Assembly: GCF_002135315.1 (NCBI RefSeq)
Contig: NZ_NEGA01000007.1
Location: 62,001-126,000, forward strand
DNA length: 64,000 bases
Reading direction: 5' to 3'
Source of the DNA: Acinetobacter sp. ANC 3903
Lineage (GTDB): Bacteria; Pseudomonadota; Gammaproteobacteria; Pseudomonadales; Moraxellaceae
Part shown: piece after piece, positions 1 through 9,137 of the stretch
How positions within the stretch are numbered: position 1 is the first letter of the stretch
Layout of the letters: every line of letters starts with the position of its first letter
Made by a program: the position numbers and the translations under genes
Notes under the pieces: model-generated
What the model was told of the DNA's origin: nothing
Databases searched by the model: none
Seen by the model: the letters and a program-made list of their open reading frames with translations, nothing else

Positions 1-2067
1 ATTCAAAAGGCAACTGGTAATCAGTCAATTCCTTTCCCAAGTGATTACTTAGGTGGCAATGGGCCAATGCTGTTGGGCAGTGTGCATAGTGTAGGTGATA
101 CCGCATTACAAAGTTCGCTTTACGATTCAAAATTTCATGAAAAAACGGTCGATGGTAGTGGGAATTTAGTTCGTGAAGTCACAAAAAATGAGTATGAGTC
201 ATTAAATTATGCTGCGAATATGCAGGAAAATATTGAAGTTGATCGTGACTTAGTACGTAATGATCTACGTGATGAAACTACTATTGGTTCTGAAGTCGTG
301 GTCTCTACTAATCCACAAGATCAGGTAGTTTCAGGTTTTACCCGTAAATTTGATGGTTCACCAATTACCCTGAATGATGTCGATCAGTGGGTAGATGATA
401 ATGGTAATACTCATCATTATGTAGTTCTGGGCTTGGATAAAAATGGTCAAGAAATCCGTACTGAGGTACAGATTACTGATGCAGCTGATCCAACCAGTTT
501 GAGTCTGAATGCAACGTATAACCAATTGAATACCTCAAATTCAACAGAGTCAGTGCGTTATAATGAAGATGAGTTCTATAAGTCTACAGATTCATCAGTA
601 AATTCAAATACTACGACCTATGAAGATGGTTCTGTTGAATACGACAAATCGACTTCTGATCAAGCAATCACCGTTTATAATGAGAACGTGACCGATAAAG
701 AGTGGGAAGGCTCTCATTCTAATACTTATGCGACACAGGATGTTACATTCGCTGATGTGGGTGGTGTTGCAACAGCGGCTCAGATTAATACTTCTGCATC
801 AAGCTTTGCTGAAAAGACCACTAAATATAAAGCAGGTCAAGTGCTTGAAGAAGAAACAACACGTACTTTTACTAATGAAGGTGGTGAACAAGATCTATTG
901 GCAAATACAACTTCAGCTTACCAAGGTAACTGGGAGCACAATGAAAAATTGTATGCTGAAGGTGCAAGTGATCTAAAGCGTGTTACTACTGAAAGTAGTG
1001 CAGGAACATCGTCTTATACCTCTGCTACTCAGACTGTGGAATCAGAACAGGCATCAAATAATCAGGAAACAATCTATCAGGCTGGTGATATCCGTCGTAC
1101 TGAAACTGGTTCAGAGTCTCAGAGCACAACAACGACAGATGTTGCGACAGGCAATTCACTTACTTATGCAACTCAGGATAAATCTGCATCGACTAAGTTC
1201 AATACCGAGACTGGTCTGTTAGCAACACAAGATGTTCTATCTACAAAATCTCGTGAGAGTCAGGAAAGCTTAAGCACTACTGAAGCAGGTGTTACTACTT
1301 CTAAAACAGTTGTTCGTGGTTCTGAAACAGAAAAACGTAGTGATAGAAGTTCAACTAAAACAGTTTATGGCTCTCAAACCAATGTTGCGGGTGATGGCTC
1401 TCAAACTGTATTAGCTAAGAGTGAAATAACAGTTGTAGATAAGTTTGGTATTGAGGAATCTAATCAGCTGACTCAAGCAAATACAAATATCACTGCTGCT
1501 GGTGCTGCAACTACCACTACACAACAACGTACTGATGATGTTTCTGGAATTAAGTTAGAAAAAACAGTGACATTGGAAGGTGCTAGCACTCAGAGAGTTG
1601 CAGGTACTACTCAGACGAGTTCAACCATAATTAGTGCAGGTGAAATTTCTGTAGATGGCGTGTCTATTACTGCAAATGGTGTGAATGCCAATAATACCGT
1701 TGTGTCTAATGTTGCAAATGGTGTTGCGGATTCTGATGCGGCAAACCTTGGTCAAGTACGATCATACTACAATGATGTAAGTGGTCGTGTTAACCAATTG
1801 AATACACGTGTAGATGACGTTGAGAAAACTTCTTACCGTGGTATTGCTATTGCGTTAGCTGCGCAACAACAAATTCCTAACATTGGTGCTGGTCAGTTCG
1901 CTGTATTTGGTGGTGTAGGTCACTATGAAGGTGAATCTGCAGGTGCTCTAGGTCTTGCTAGTGTATTTGCTGATGGTCGTACTTCTGTAAGTGCTGCGGT
2001 AGGTTTTGCTGGCGGTAACGAAGTTGGCGGTCGTGTAGGTGTATCATACGTTTTTGGCGGTAAATAA
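1..2067 (+). CDS. Trimeric autotransporter adhesin (YadA-like), 3' part
   Basis: Open from the first base of the window, so the N-terminus lies upstream; 688 codons are visible. The last ~70 residues form the YadA-type membrane anchor, with alternating beta strands (GIAIALAAQQ, FAVFGGVGHYEG, GRTSVSAAVGFAGG) ending in a terminal aromatic strand, VSYVFGG. Before it comes a short neck and coiled coil (SNVANGVADSDAANLGQV, then DVSGRVNQLNTRVDDVEK), typical of YadA stalks. The long passenger is Thr/Ser/Gln-rich, has no cysteine, and shows degenerate recurrent phrases such as TYATQD rather than canonical YadA head repeats. The family forms trimeric surface fibres mediating adhesion. A clear terminator follows the stop codon. 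Which Acinetobacter adhesin this is (Ata or another) cannot be told without the N-terminus. Confidence 0.9.
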   Translation: MQKATGNQSIPFPSDYLGGNGPMLLGSVHSVGDTALQSSLYDSKFHEKTVDGSGNLVREVTKNEYESLNYAANMQENIEVDRDLVRNDLRDETTIGSEVVVSTNPQDQVVSGFTRKFDGSPITLNDVDQWVDDNGNTHHYVVLGLDKNGQEIRTEVQITDAADPTSLSLNATYNQLNTSNSTESVRYNEDEFYKSTDSSVNSNTTTYEDGSVEYDKSTSDQAITVYNENVTDKEWEGSHSNTYATQDVTFADVGGVATAAQINTSASSFAEKTTKYKAGQVLEEETTRTFTNEGGEQDLLANTTSAYQGNWEHNEKLYAEGASDLKRVTTESSAGTSSYTSATQTVESEQASNNQETIYQAGDIRRTETGSESQSTTTTDVATGNSLTYATQDKSASTKFNTETGLLATQDVLSTKSRESQESLSTTEAGVTTSKTVVRGSETEKRSDRSSTKTVYGSQTNVAGDGSQTVLAKSEITVVDKFGIEESNQLTQANTNITAAGAATTTTQQRTDDVSGIKLEKTVTLEGASTQRVAGTTQTSSTIISAGEISVDGVSITANGVNANNTVVSNVANGVADSDAANLGQVRSYYNDVSGRVNQLNTRVDDVEKTSYRGIAIALAAQQQIPNIGAGQFAVFGGVGHYEGESAGALGLASVFADGRTSVSAAVGFAGGNEVGGRVGVSYVFGGK

Positions 2068-2094
2068 TTACCTGTTAAAAAGTATAGATTAAAA

Positions 2095-2122
2095 AATCCT
2101 CGCCTTGTGCGGGGATTTTTTT
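2095..2122 (+). terminator. Rho-independent terminator of the adhesin gene
   Basis: Arms AATCCTCGC and GCGGGGATT (one G·T pair) around a 5-nt loop, followed by a run of T. It starts 27 bp after the adhesin stop codon. Confidence 0.85.
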
Positions 2123-2228
2123 AACGCTTTTTCATATTATTTTTACCCTTTGTTTGACTAATCACCGTAGTTCTCTATGCTTTAAGGTAAATAATTACTC
2201 AGTTTTTATCTGTTTAGGACCGGTGAAA

Positions 2229-3389
2229 ATGATGCAAGAGGAGCTGGAGAATAAAATTATTGGACAAATCTATGATGCTGCCTTGAATGCCAGTTTATGG
2301 CCTAAAGTGATTCAGCAGATTGTTCAATACACTGAAAGTCAGGCAGCCATGTTTACTGCTTTAGATCAATTGAACCCTGCCTATAATTTTGTGCACACGT
2401 ACAATATTCCAGCCTGCAGTTTAGAAACCTATCAGCAAGAAAAAATAAAAACGATGAATCAGAAGTTGCATTTGCCATTCTGGTTAGAAGTTGGTGTTGG
2501 AAATGCATTAAGTCAGAATCTATCGCAATATGGTCAGCTATTTGCTACAGATGAATATGTTTTTTATGAAAAATGTTTAAAAGCGACCGGCGTCAGGTTT
2601 ATTGCCAGTCTATTATTGGATCATGGTGATCATCAATGGTCGGTACTCGGTATTCATCGTGGCAAGCAAGATCAACCCTTTACGCAATATGAACTGGATA
2701 TTCTAAAAAGGTTGGGTTTGCATTTACGCAGGGCATTAGAGATTCACAAGCAATTAAGTTTAGCTCGGCTCAAAAACAGGAATTTATACCGAATTCTAAA
2801 TGCCATTAAAACAGGCATTTTACTCATTGATATGAATCGAGAATTGTATTATCTCAACCAAAAAGCACAGTACTTTTTTGAACAATCCAAGTTATTCGAA
2901 CTTGATAAAAATAACCAGATTAATATAAGCAAGCCATATCAATTAGATTTAGAGCAATTAATATCCAGCATTAAGCCAGAGGATAATTATGCTAAAAAAC
3001 AGGTAGGAGGGGTGTTGGCTATGGAAGATCAGCATGGACAAAAAATTATGCTGACCATTGCACCTTTTAACAGTCCACGACATTTTACCGATTTAAAAGA
3101 TCATCTTAAACCGTATGTCATGCTATTTATTACTGAAACTGAACAGCATTATAAGCTGGCTTCGTCTTATTTAAGACAAGTGTATGGTTTATCCAACAGG
3201 GAATGTGAATTGTGTGAATTATTTGTGAATGGTTATAACCTGGAACAGATTGCCGCCCATTACCAATTAGCATTAAGTTCTGTACGAACCTATCTGAAAA
3301 ATATTTATGCAAAAATGCAATGTAAATCACAGGCAGAATTTTTGTATAAACTTATGGGAGTTACCATCGATTTTGAGCATGTAAGTTAA
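2229..3389 (+). CDS. LuxR-type HTH transcriptional regulator
   Basis: 386-aa protein. The C-terminal ~65 residues are a LuxR/FixJ-type helix-turn-helix, beginning near YGLSNRECELCELFVNGY with the recognition helix around LALSSVRTYLKNIYAKM. The middle contains a PAS-like stretch (GILLIDMNRELYYLNQKA); the N-terminal ~190 residues resemble the sensory half of orphan LuxR regulators but match no family I can name. ATG was chosen because AGGA lies 9 nt upstream; an upstream in-frame start (2154) has no good ribosome site and would add an implausible Cys-rich leader. It stands alone between the adhesin and a convergent lipoprotein gene. It may control the adhesin, but that is inference from position only. 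The ligand is unknown. Confidence 0.8.
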   Translation: MMQEELENKIIGQIYDAALNASLWPKVIQQIVQYTESQAAMFTALDQLNPAYNFVHTYNIPACSLETYQQEKIKTMNQKLHLPFWLEVGVGNALSQNLSQYGQLFATDEYVFYEKCLKATGVRFIASLLLDHGDHQWSVLGIHRGKQDQPFTQYELDILKRLGLHLRRALEIHKQLSLARLKNRNLYRILNAIKTGILLIDMNRELYYLNQKAQYFFEQSKLFELDKNNQINISKPYQLDLEQLISSIKPEDNYAKKQVGGVLAMEDQHGQKIMLTIAPFNSPRHFTDLKDHLKPYVMLFITETEQHYKLASSYLRQVYGLSNRECELCELFVNGYNLEQIAAHYQLALSSVRTYLKNIYAKMQCKSQAEFLYKLMGVTIDFEHVS

Positions 3390-3390
3390 T

Positions 3391-3415
3391 CTATCCAGAA
3401 TCCAGTTCTGGATAG
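3391..3415. terminator. Perfect hairpin between convergent genes
   Basis: CTATCCAGAA and TTCTGGATAG are perfect 10-bp arms around a 5-nt loop, placed just after the LuxR-type gene stop and 18 bp from the end of the convergent lipoprotein gene. The following run is only AT-rich, not a clean T tract, so termination is plausible but not certain. Confidence 0.5.
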
Positions 3416-3432
3416 ATATATTTTGAGCACTA

Positions 3433-4611
3433 TTAAGTGGTACCAGTACCTGTAGCTATGAAATCTTTATTGAAAGTATATGAAATCTCACCGCTGACAA
3501 GCGTTAAAGATCCAGTAGCAAGAGTGTAGGTGAATGGAGGGTAGAGTGTTGTCCCATTTACAAGTCCCGAACAGCCAGTTGTATCTACTATAATTTGACT
3601 GGTAACCACAGTTCCATTGGTGGTTGTATATTTACCGTATTCAACCCCTGGTGTTGGTGTCCCACAATTATCACTTGCTAAACTGTCAATATACATATAA
3701 TAACCGTCACTAAAGAATGTAAGTGCATTCGTATCATTGAACCAGTTGTCCTGAATATTGTTTGCAGTGGTGCTAATCCGTTTTAATTTATTTTCACCAT
3801 TAGTTACCCCAGATTCGGTCAAGGTTACATTGGTTCGATCATAACGTAGGGTAAATGGTACTCCTCCGTTCGGATTAGACAGACCCAGATCGCCATTGGT
3901 GTCAACCTCAATCACTGGATTAATTTGTCCCGTAACTGGATTCCATTCCAAGGTACCAGTTTCCACACCGCTACCAGTTAGATTAGCTGAATCTACTTCA
4001 CCTAATATATATTGTCCGGTAGGACTTATATGAACCACAATGGCACCTTGTCCAGTACGGTTTAATTCCCAACTTCCTGCAATATCTTTATAGAAGGCAT
4101 TTTTGGAATTAGTGAGTGCAGTTTCTAATGCAATTGGAGTTTTATTAAGTTCGGTAAAAGCAGGATCGGTAATAAATTGAGCATAAGTCTGGTTGAAGTT
4201 GATGGTATTGTCAGCCAATGCAGTGAAAACGGCATCACTAATCTGAATGCCATCGTCGTGGTTTACATTGTCATCCAGTGTTTGCAAGAAAACGATAATA
4301 TTTTCACGAACATTTTGAAGCGTAGATAATTCCATTGGAGTGATGCGAGGAGAAGCTGGAACTGAGTCACCTATTTGTACACCGCCAATAAAAAATTTAA
4401 TGGTGTCTCCAGCCTTATAATTAAAATAACCCTCTGCATCTGTTTTAGCTTTGATCCCACTACTGGTTTGGTATTCAACGCCAGATACAGGACCATCAAC
4501 TAACTGTCCCTGTTGAGTAGTAGGTGTAGGTGGTGGGTTGGAATCATCATTATTATCATTACATGCCGTAAGTAAACCTGCGATGGCAATTGCCAAGAGC
4601 ACTTTTTTCAT
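3433..4611 (-). CDS. Surface lipoprotein with carboxypeptidase-regulatory-like N-domain
   Basis: 392 aa. A lipoprotein signal peptide (MKKVLLAIAIAGLLTAC) is followed by an Asn/Asp/Pro/Thr-rich linker and a domain starting QLVDGPVSGVEYQT with the phrase TDAEGYFNYKAGD, typical of small beta-sandwich domains found at the N-terminus of many Acinetobacter and Pseudomonas surface lipoproteins. The remaining ~250 residues are predicted to be beta-rich, secreted sequence with one likely cysteine pair region (SDNCGTP and TTGCSG). The start was set at the ATG preceded by GGAG at 7-nt spacing, which also gives a clean signal peptide; an ATG 18 bp upstream has a poorer context. Function unknown; adhesin or outer-membrane lipoprotein is inference. 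Confidence 0.75.
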   Translation of the reverse strand: MKKVLLAIAIAGLLTACNDNNDDSNPPPTPTTQQGQLVDGPVSGVEYQTSSGIKAKTDAEGYFNYKAGDTIKFFIGGVQIGDSVPASPRITPMELSTLQNVRENIIVFLQTLDDNVNHDDGIQISDAVFTALADNTINFNQTYAQFITDPAFTELNKTPIALETALTNSKNAFYKDIAGSWELNRTGQGAIVVHISPTGQYILGEVDSANLTGSGVETGTLEWNPVTGQINPVIEVDTNGDLGLSNPNGGVPFTLRYDRTNVTLTESGVTNGENKLKRISTTANNIQDNWFNDTNALTFFSDGYYMYIDSLASDNCGTPTPGVEYGKYTTTNGTVVTSQIIVDTTGCSGLVNGTTLYPPFTYTLATGSLTLVSGEISYTFNKDFIATGTGTT

Positions 4612-4883
4612 TTTCGACTCCATTATCATCTTTGATTATAGTGACTAAAAGCATAGTCAAGCCTGTACTCAGGAAATATCCTCAAATAAGGATAAACAGG
4701 TAAATTTGAGACTTTATTTGTTATTTTTTATAACAGTCTAGTGGACCATAAATCATGTCATGAGTGAGGCTGGGTTTTGATGATAAAAAAGAAACGTACT
4801 ATTTGGTAAATATGAGAAAAAAGAGAACGGGATATAAAAAATCCCCATATTTCACGAAGATTTTTTATAGATCAAGCTGCCTG

Positions 4884-5639
4884 CTATTTAATTTTGATAT
4901 AAAGCCGTGGCGATGATTCGGAATGAATAAATGAGACCAGATGGTAATCGGTTTTATTCGGCTGAATCGGGGGAACTGGACTGTTGTCAATGCTGGCCGG
5001 ATATTCATTATTTTTATCATCGACCAGTACAATATCACTGTCGCGTATTTTTAGGGCACGGTCTGAGTGATTATTAATTTCAAAAAAATAAGTCAGCTTG
5101 GTGCTTTCTAGCTTATTGGACCGTATTTTTTCAGTTTTAAATAGATCTGCCTGTATATCTACATGTTTCAGGGCATTATTCACTTCTATCTTTTGTATTT
5201 TAGGAATCTGATATTTTTCAAAATCATTGCGTTGATTTTTATGTCGATCCCGAAGTTCTAAAAATTGATCATGCCACGAAAGATAACGCATTTTATTGCT
5301 TTTATCTTCTGTGAGCTGAATTAGTCTGGAATCTTGAGGATCAAAACTGAATGTACCAGAAGACTGTTTTTGTCTGGTTTTTTGTTTAAAGAACTGAATT
5401 TCTTTGAGGGTATAAGTCTGGTTGGGATGAAGCTGTATTGAAAAAAGTTTTTTCTCGCAGGCCTTACAGAGAATAAAGCCTTTGTAATGTCCTGTCCAGT
5501 CCGGAATCTGCTGGTTCTGTGGCTTGGACAGATGATCGTTAGTTTTAGTATGGTCTTGAATTAAAGGAGAATTGGGCTTATCGCAGCCATTTAAACAGAG
5601 TAAGGAGCAAAAACTGAGGGTTATCATTGTTTTTTTCAT
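4884..5639 (-). CDS. NlpE-like lipoprotein (copper resistance NlpE N-terminal domain)
   Basis: 251 aa. Signal peptide with lipobox LNGC (Cys19). Residues ~45–130 carry the NlpE N-domain signature: DWTGHYKGF followed by CxxC (Cys58, Cys61), then SGTFSFDP. NlpE is an outer-membrane lipoprotein that senses envelope stress and copper in enterobacteria. The C-terminal ~100 residues are a beta-rich domain containing YFFEINNHSDRALKI, resembling extracellular immunoglobulin-like domains. No strong ribosome site is visible for either this ATG or the upstream in-frame one; this one was chosen for the signal peptide. A decayed paralogue of the N-domain lies immediately upstream. Function in this organism is inferred. 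Confidence 0.7.
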   Translation of the reverse strand: MKKTMITLSFCSLLCLNGCDKPNSPLIQDHTKTNDHLSKPQNQQIPDWTGHYKGFILCKACEKKLFSIQLHPNQTYTLKEIQFFKQKTRQKQSSGTFSFDPQDSRLIQLTEDKSNKMRYLSWHDQFLELRDRHKNQRNDFEKYQIPKIQKIEVNNALKHVDIQADLFKTEKIRSNKLESTKLTYFFEINNHSDRALKIRDSDIVLVDDKNNEYPASIDNSPVPPIQPNKTDYHLVSFIHSESSPRLYIKIK

Positions 5640-5824
5640 TATGATCATCAAATGAGAAAAATATTTTTTAACCATAATCATAACAGCATGATCGGGCTAG
5701 TAGGGCAGAAGGAAATAGGTCATTTATTTGTTGCAAATCATGACGATTGCCCAAAGCAGGGCAAATAAAAAAGCCAGATTTTCAGTCTTTTTAATGAATT
5801 AAGAGTGATATTCAAATAGGGCAA

Positions 5825-6321
5825 TTAATTAGCATCTTTCTGTAATTTGTAATTCATTTTGGAATCAATCAATTTTTCTAATTTTATATCGCGTGCTTCA
5901 AAAAAATTTTCACCAATAAAGAATTTACGGTTTTCTCCTGCTTGGTCCAGGCTAATCATAGCGGGATTGTCTGCATCAAAACTAAAAGTTCCTTTCACCT
6001 TGAATTCACTATTTTTTCCCTGACTTAGATATTCCTGTTTTTATATGATTTTTACACTAGATAAGATGTCCGCTTTTAATTTCAGTTCGGTCTCAATACC
6101 CTGGCAGTCGGCACAGGGAAAAAACCCTTTATATTCACCTGGCCAATCCAGGGACGTTTCTACTGTATCACTCATAGTTGCGACCGGTTGAGCTGTGGTG
6201 GCTTAGGTCATGGGTTGATCAGGAGCTGTATTGCTTTCATGAGTATTGGTCTCTTCTCTGGTTTGCTACACGCAGTGAAAACTAAGCTGCTCAGTGATAG
6301 GAGGAATATTATTTTTTTCAC
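5825..6321 (-). pseudogene. Decayed NlpE-like lipoprotein gene
   Basis: Reading the minus strand, a GTG start opens a lipoprotein signal peptide (VKKIIFLLSLSSLVFTAC). The frame is then lost, and the NlpE domain continues in another frame: LDWPGEYKGFFPCADCQG, then KGTFSFDADNPAM, ending KLQKDAN and a stop. The domain frame also holds in-frame stops, one before the domain (after PMT) and one in the middle (after SSVKII). At least one frameshift and two nonsense changes are therefore needed. The intact paralogue lies directly downstream. No open reading frame over 60 codons survives, so ordinary gene callers would miss it. Confidence 0.75.
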
Positions 6322-6606
6322 GATATTGTTCCATTTAGCCAAATATAGCTTTAAAACTACGTAAAAATGCAGATGGGGTAAATATCGATCTTGGGGGGCT
6401 TTGTTATGCCTTTTTTTGTGCGAATTTTAATGTGAAATTAGAAAATCTGAGCTAAGGAGGAAGAAATTTCGGAAAAACAAAACAGCAACTTTGCATATTT
6501 TATTTGAACTCTAAAGTTATACATTTATATATTAATTGATTATTTATTGGGCATATTGCACTTTTATATTTCAGCAACGTTGTTAAAATCTGCGCACTTT
6601 ATAGAG

Positions 6607-7212
6607 GTGTCGGTACGGCAAGTGTTTGAAAAATTAGCTGAACAAAGTTTAAAAATGATGGGCTGGGAAATCGATAATCATTGGCCGCTTGATTTGGATC
6701 AATGTGTGATGATTGCAGCGCCGCACACCAGTAATTGGGATGCCTTATATGCACGCCTGGCACTCAAGGCATTAGGGGTGCATGTCCGTTTAACCATTAA
6801 AGACAGTTATATGAAATTTCCTTTTGGTCCATTTGTACGGGCAATGGGCGGAATTGGAATTGACCGGACAGTGAAGAAGGCAGGAGAGCCACGCCCCAGC
6901 ATGGTTCAGCTGATGTCGGATTTATTTAAAACCCATCCAAAATTGGTGATGTTGGTGACTCCAGAAGCAACCCGTGCCAAACAGGAACAATGGAAAACCG
7001 GGTTCTATCATGTAGCCATCAACGCAGGTGTGCCGATTGCATTGGCTTATATGGATTATGCCAAGAAGAAAACCGGGGTGGGTAAAATTGTTTATCCGAG
7101 CGGTGACTATGAAAAAGATATGGCTGAAATTATGGCTTTTTATGCTCAAATTCATGCCAAATTCCCAGAGAAGTTTAGCGTAGATACACGTTATTGCCAG
7201 GAACCGAACTAA
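6607..7212 (+). CDS. PlsC-like 1-acylglycerol-3-phosphate acyltransferase family protein
   Basis: 201 aa from the GTG chosen here. The acyltransferase motif I, HTSNWD (H-x4-D), is preceded by MIAAP, and the acceptor-site region reads GGIGIDR. The later PEATR sequence corresponds to the family's motif III region. It matches the short soluble 'lysophospholipid acyltransferase-like' proteins that transfer acyl chains in phospholipid or lipid A-like metabolism; the exact substrate cannot be assigned. A TTG at 6547 in the same frame would add 20 residues, but neither start has a good Shine-Dalgarno site, so the N-terminus is uncertain. It is isolated from other lipid genes. Confidence 0.75.
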   Translation: MSVRQVFEKLAEQSLKMMGWEIDNHWPLDLDQCVMIAAPHTSNWDALYARLALKALGVHVRLTIKDSYMKFPFGPFVRAMGGIGIDRTVKKAGEPRPSMVQLMSDLFKTHPKLVMLVTPEATRAKQEQWKTGFYHVAINAGVPIALAYMDYAKKKTGVGKIVYPSGDYEKDMAEIMAFYAQIHAKFPEKFSVDTRYCQEPN

Positions 7213-7326
7213 GAAATACAGGCATTCTTGTCGGGTATGCAAGCGAAGCCAAGAGGAAAAATGACAAAATCTTGGCTCGCTGCGCATAATTTATGGGTCA
7301 GCATAGGGCTGTCCTTTACTTAATGG

Positions 7327-7656
7327 CTATGGCGCTTGCGTTGGACGAATACCGCCTAAATGCTGGCACGCTTCCTGATAAATAAAATATTGTTCCTCAA
7401 CCACTTCTGTTAACGGCACATCAAATAATTTGTCCCCATCTTTATAGCTTTGCACATAAGATTCGGCTTTTTGGCGGCTAGAAGCCAGAGATTGTTCATG
7501 ATATGAAGTAATAGAACTATGCGCCATTTGTGCGGTTTCAATATTATTGCATTGAAAATAGCTGAGCATTTTTTCTGCATGTTTGACATCGCGTGATGTG
7601 CTTAGGGAACAGCCAGTCAGGACAATTATTGCTGCTAGCAAAATCAAGGTTTTCAT
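7327..7656 (-). CDS. Small predicted lipoprotein
   Basis: 109-residue-class protein with a lipoprotein signal peptide and lipobox LTGC (MKTLILLAAIIVLTGC). The mature part is mostly helical and polar (HAEKMLSYFQCNNIETAQ; EEQYFIYQEACQHLGG), with two further cysteines that could pair. No known domain recognised. The ATG was chosen because it begins the signal peptide; a longer frame upstream would bury it. It lies downstream of the convergent acyltransferase gene and may share transcription with the upstream permease gene, but nearly 190 bp separates them. Confidence 0.65.
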   Translation of the reverse strand: MKTLILLAAIIVLTGCSLSTSRDVKHAEKMLSYFQCNNIETAQMAHSSITSYHEQSLASSRQKAESYVQSYKDGDKLFDVPLTEVVEEQYFIYQEACQHLGGIRPTQAP

Positions 7657-7844
7657 TGTTGAGGAAAGATTAAATGGGGATAAGCTATTGTATAAAGTTT
7701 TCCCTCGGATAAATTTGATCAGCCCCACTGATTGGGTATTTTTTGTTTAAATGAGACTTATGGTAGCTTTGTCCAGCAATGATAGAAAAATAAGGCTGTA
7801 ATATTTCAATATATAAATTTGATTTTTTCAACAAGCAATAAGAA

Positions 7845-8615
7845 TTACAGCACCGTATTGAAAACCAAGAAACAGCCGGAAGCAAATAAAAGGCTTAATA
7901 CCGTATGTTTAAATTGTTTTTCCGAAATTTTATAAAATAATTTTGCCCCTAAAATGGCGGGAAAACTGACACTGATCAGCAAGATGACAATATAAGGCCA
8001 GAGCTGGATTTCAAGCGTGCCTTGCAGTAAATAGGCTAGTAGTGTAAACAGCTGAATGCCAAAATTAAAATGCCGTAAAATATAACGCTGTTGCTGTTTT
8101 GATAGATTTTTCAGCATGACCCAGGCAGATGGCAACGAACCGCAAAACCCGCCTAACCCTCCCAAAATTCCACCGATAAATCCAATCAGGCCATCGGCCA
8201 GTTTTCCCGATTGTTGCAGTCGTGGAAATGCCGGATTGAAAAACATCACCGGACACCACAACACCAAAAATACGCCTAAAACGATTTTAAAGGTTTCGGG
8301 TTGAATAATATGCAGTAAATAGGTGCCCAAAGGCACGCCAATCAGCCCGGCAATTAAATAAGGTAATACCAGTGTTTTATTGAGGTGAGGATGCTTTTGT
8401 TCATTGGATAATGAAATGATATGGCTCCATACCGAAGCAAAGACCACCAAGGGTGCAGCAATTTGCGGGGGCAATGCCCACACCCAGAATGACATGGCAA
8501 TTAAGGCAAAGGCAAAGCCAGTGAGTCCTTGTACAAAACCTGCGACCATTGCCCCAAGAATAAATAACAACCAAGTCATAGAAATAGGTACAGATGAAAA
8601 GGCAGTAGTATTCAA
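7845..8615 (-). CDS. TauE/SafE family membrane permease
   Basis: 256 aa, about eight hydrophobic segments, ending in a transmembrane helix. The two homologous halves carry the Gly-rich signature loops of the family: GFVQGLTGFAFALIA in the first half and GFIGGILGGLGGFCGSLPS in the second. TauE/SafE proteins are inner-membrane exporters of sulfite, sulfoacetate or other small organosulfur anions; the substrate here is unknown. Gene length is usual for the family. It reads away from the next gene on the other strand across a ~200-bp gap that presumably holds both promoters. Confidence 0.8.
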   Translation of the reverse strand: MNTTAFSSVPISMTWLLFILGAMVAGFVQGLTGFAFALIAMSFWVWALPPQIAAPLVVFASVWSHIISLSNEQKHPHLNKTLVLPYLIAGLIGVPLGTYLLHIIQPETFKIVLGVFLVLWCPVMFFNPAFPRLQQSGKLADGLIGFIGGILGGLGGFCGSLPSAWVMLKNLSKQQQRYILRHFNFGIQLFTLLAYLLQGTLEIQLWPYIVILLISVSFPAILGAKLFYKISEKQFKHTVLSLLFASGCFLVFNTVL

Positions 8616-8822
8616 AAGATGGGTAAAAAAGCCAAGCTTATATTTAGCAGTATTTCTGCAAATCTAAGGAGAATTTTGTATAAAACCGCTTCGGAATCAG
8701 CTATTGGAGTTCGGCTTATGAATAAACAATGGATAAATGACTACAAGAATTCAACACGGACTCCCAACACTCTTCATTAAATCATTCGATACTGATGCTA
8801 TGCGGTAAAAGAGGTGATGAAC

Positions 8823-9029
8823 ATGATGAAAAAAGTGATCTTACTTTCTGTATTGGCAGTGTCAATAACTGGCTGTATGCTTGATCCTTATTATGATGAC
8901 GATTATGGTGGTCATCGGGACCGCAACGGACATTATGACCGAGACCATGGCGACCGAGACTGGAAAAATAGAGACCATGGGGACTGGAAGCATGACAGAG
9001 ATGATCGGGATTGGCGCTATGGGCGTTAA
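8823..9029 (+). CDS. Tiny Asp/His/Arg-rich lipoprotein
   Basis: About 68 aa. Signal peptide with lipobox ITGC (MMKKVILLSVLAVSITGC). After LDPYYDDDYGG the mature part is a low-complexity sequence of repeated short units such as HRDRNGHYDRDHGDRDW and DHGDWKHDRDDRDW. A strong ribosome site, GAGGTG, lies 6–9 nt before the ATG pair; translation could begin at either ATG. The dense His/Asp pattern suggests metal or polyanion binding at the outer membrane, which is inference. A bidirectional terminator follows. Confidence 0.7.
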   Translation: MMKKVILLSVLAVSITGCMLDPYYDDDYGGHRDRNGHYDRDHGDRDWKNRDHGDWKHDRDDRDWRYGR

Positions 9030-9073
9030 CAGATCTATCCCCCGATCTTAAATTGATAGACTACACATTTGAC

Positions 9074-9104
9074 AAAAAAGGATTCCATAGAGGAATCCTT
9101 TTTT
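9074..9104. terminator. Bidirectional terminator
   Basis: AAGGATTCC and GGAATCCTT arms around a 5-nt loop, flanked by an A run on one side and a T run on the other. It can stop both the small lipoprotein gene and the convergent mrdA–rsmD operon. Confidence 0.9.
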
Positions 9105-9137
9105 ATTGCCTTTTATGAATAGGCATTAGAATAGGTA

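Noticed and set aside
4834..4868. AT-only inverted repeat ATAAAAAATC/GATTTTTTAT
   Set aside because: Could be a weak terminator for the NlpE-like gene but has no GC stem.
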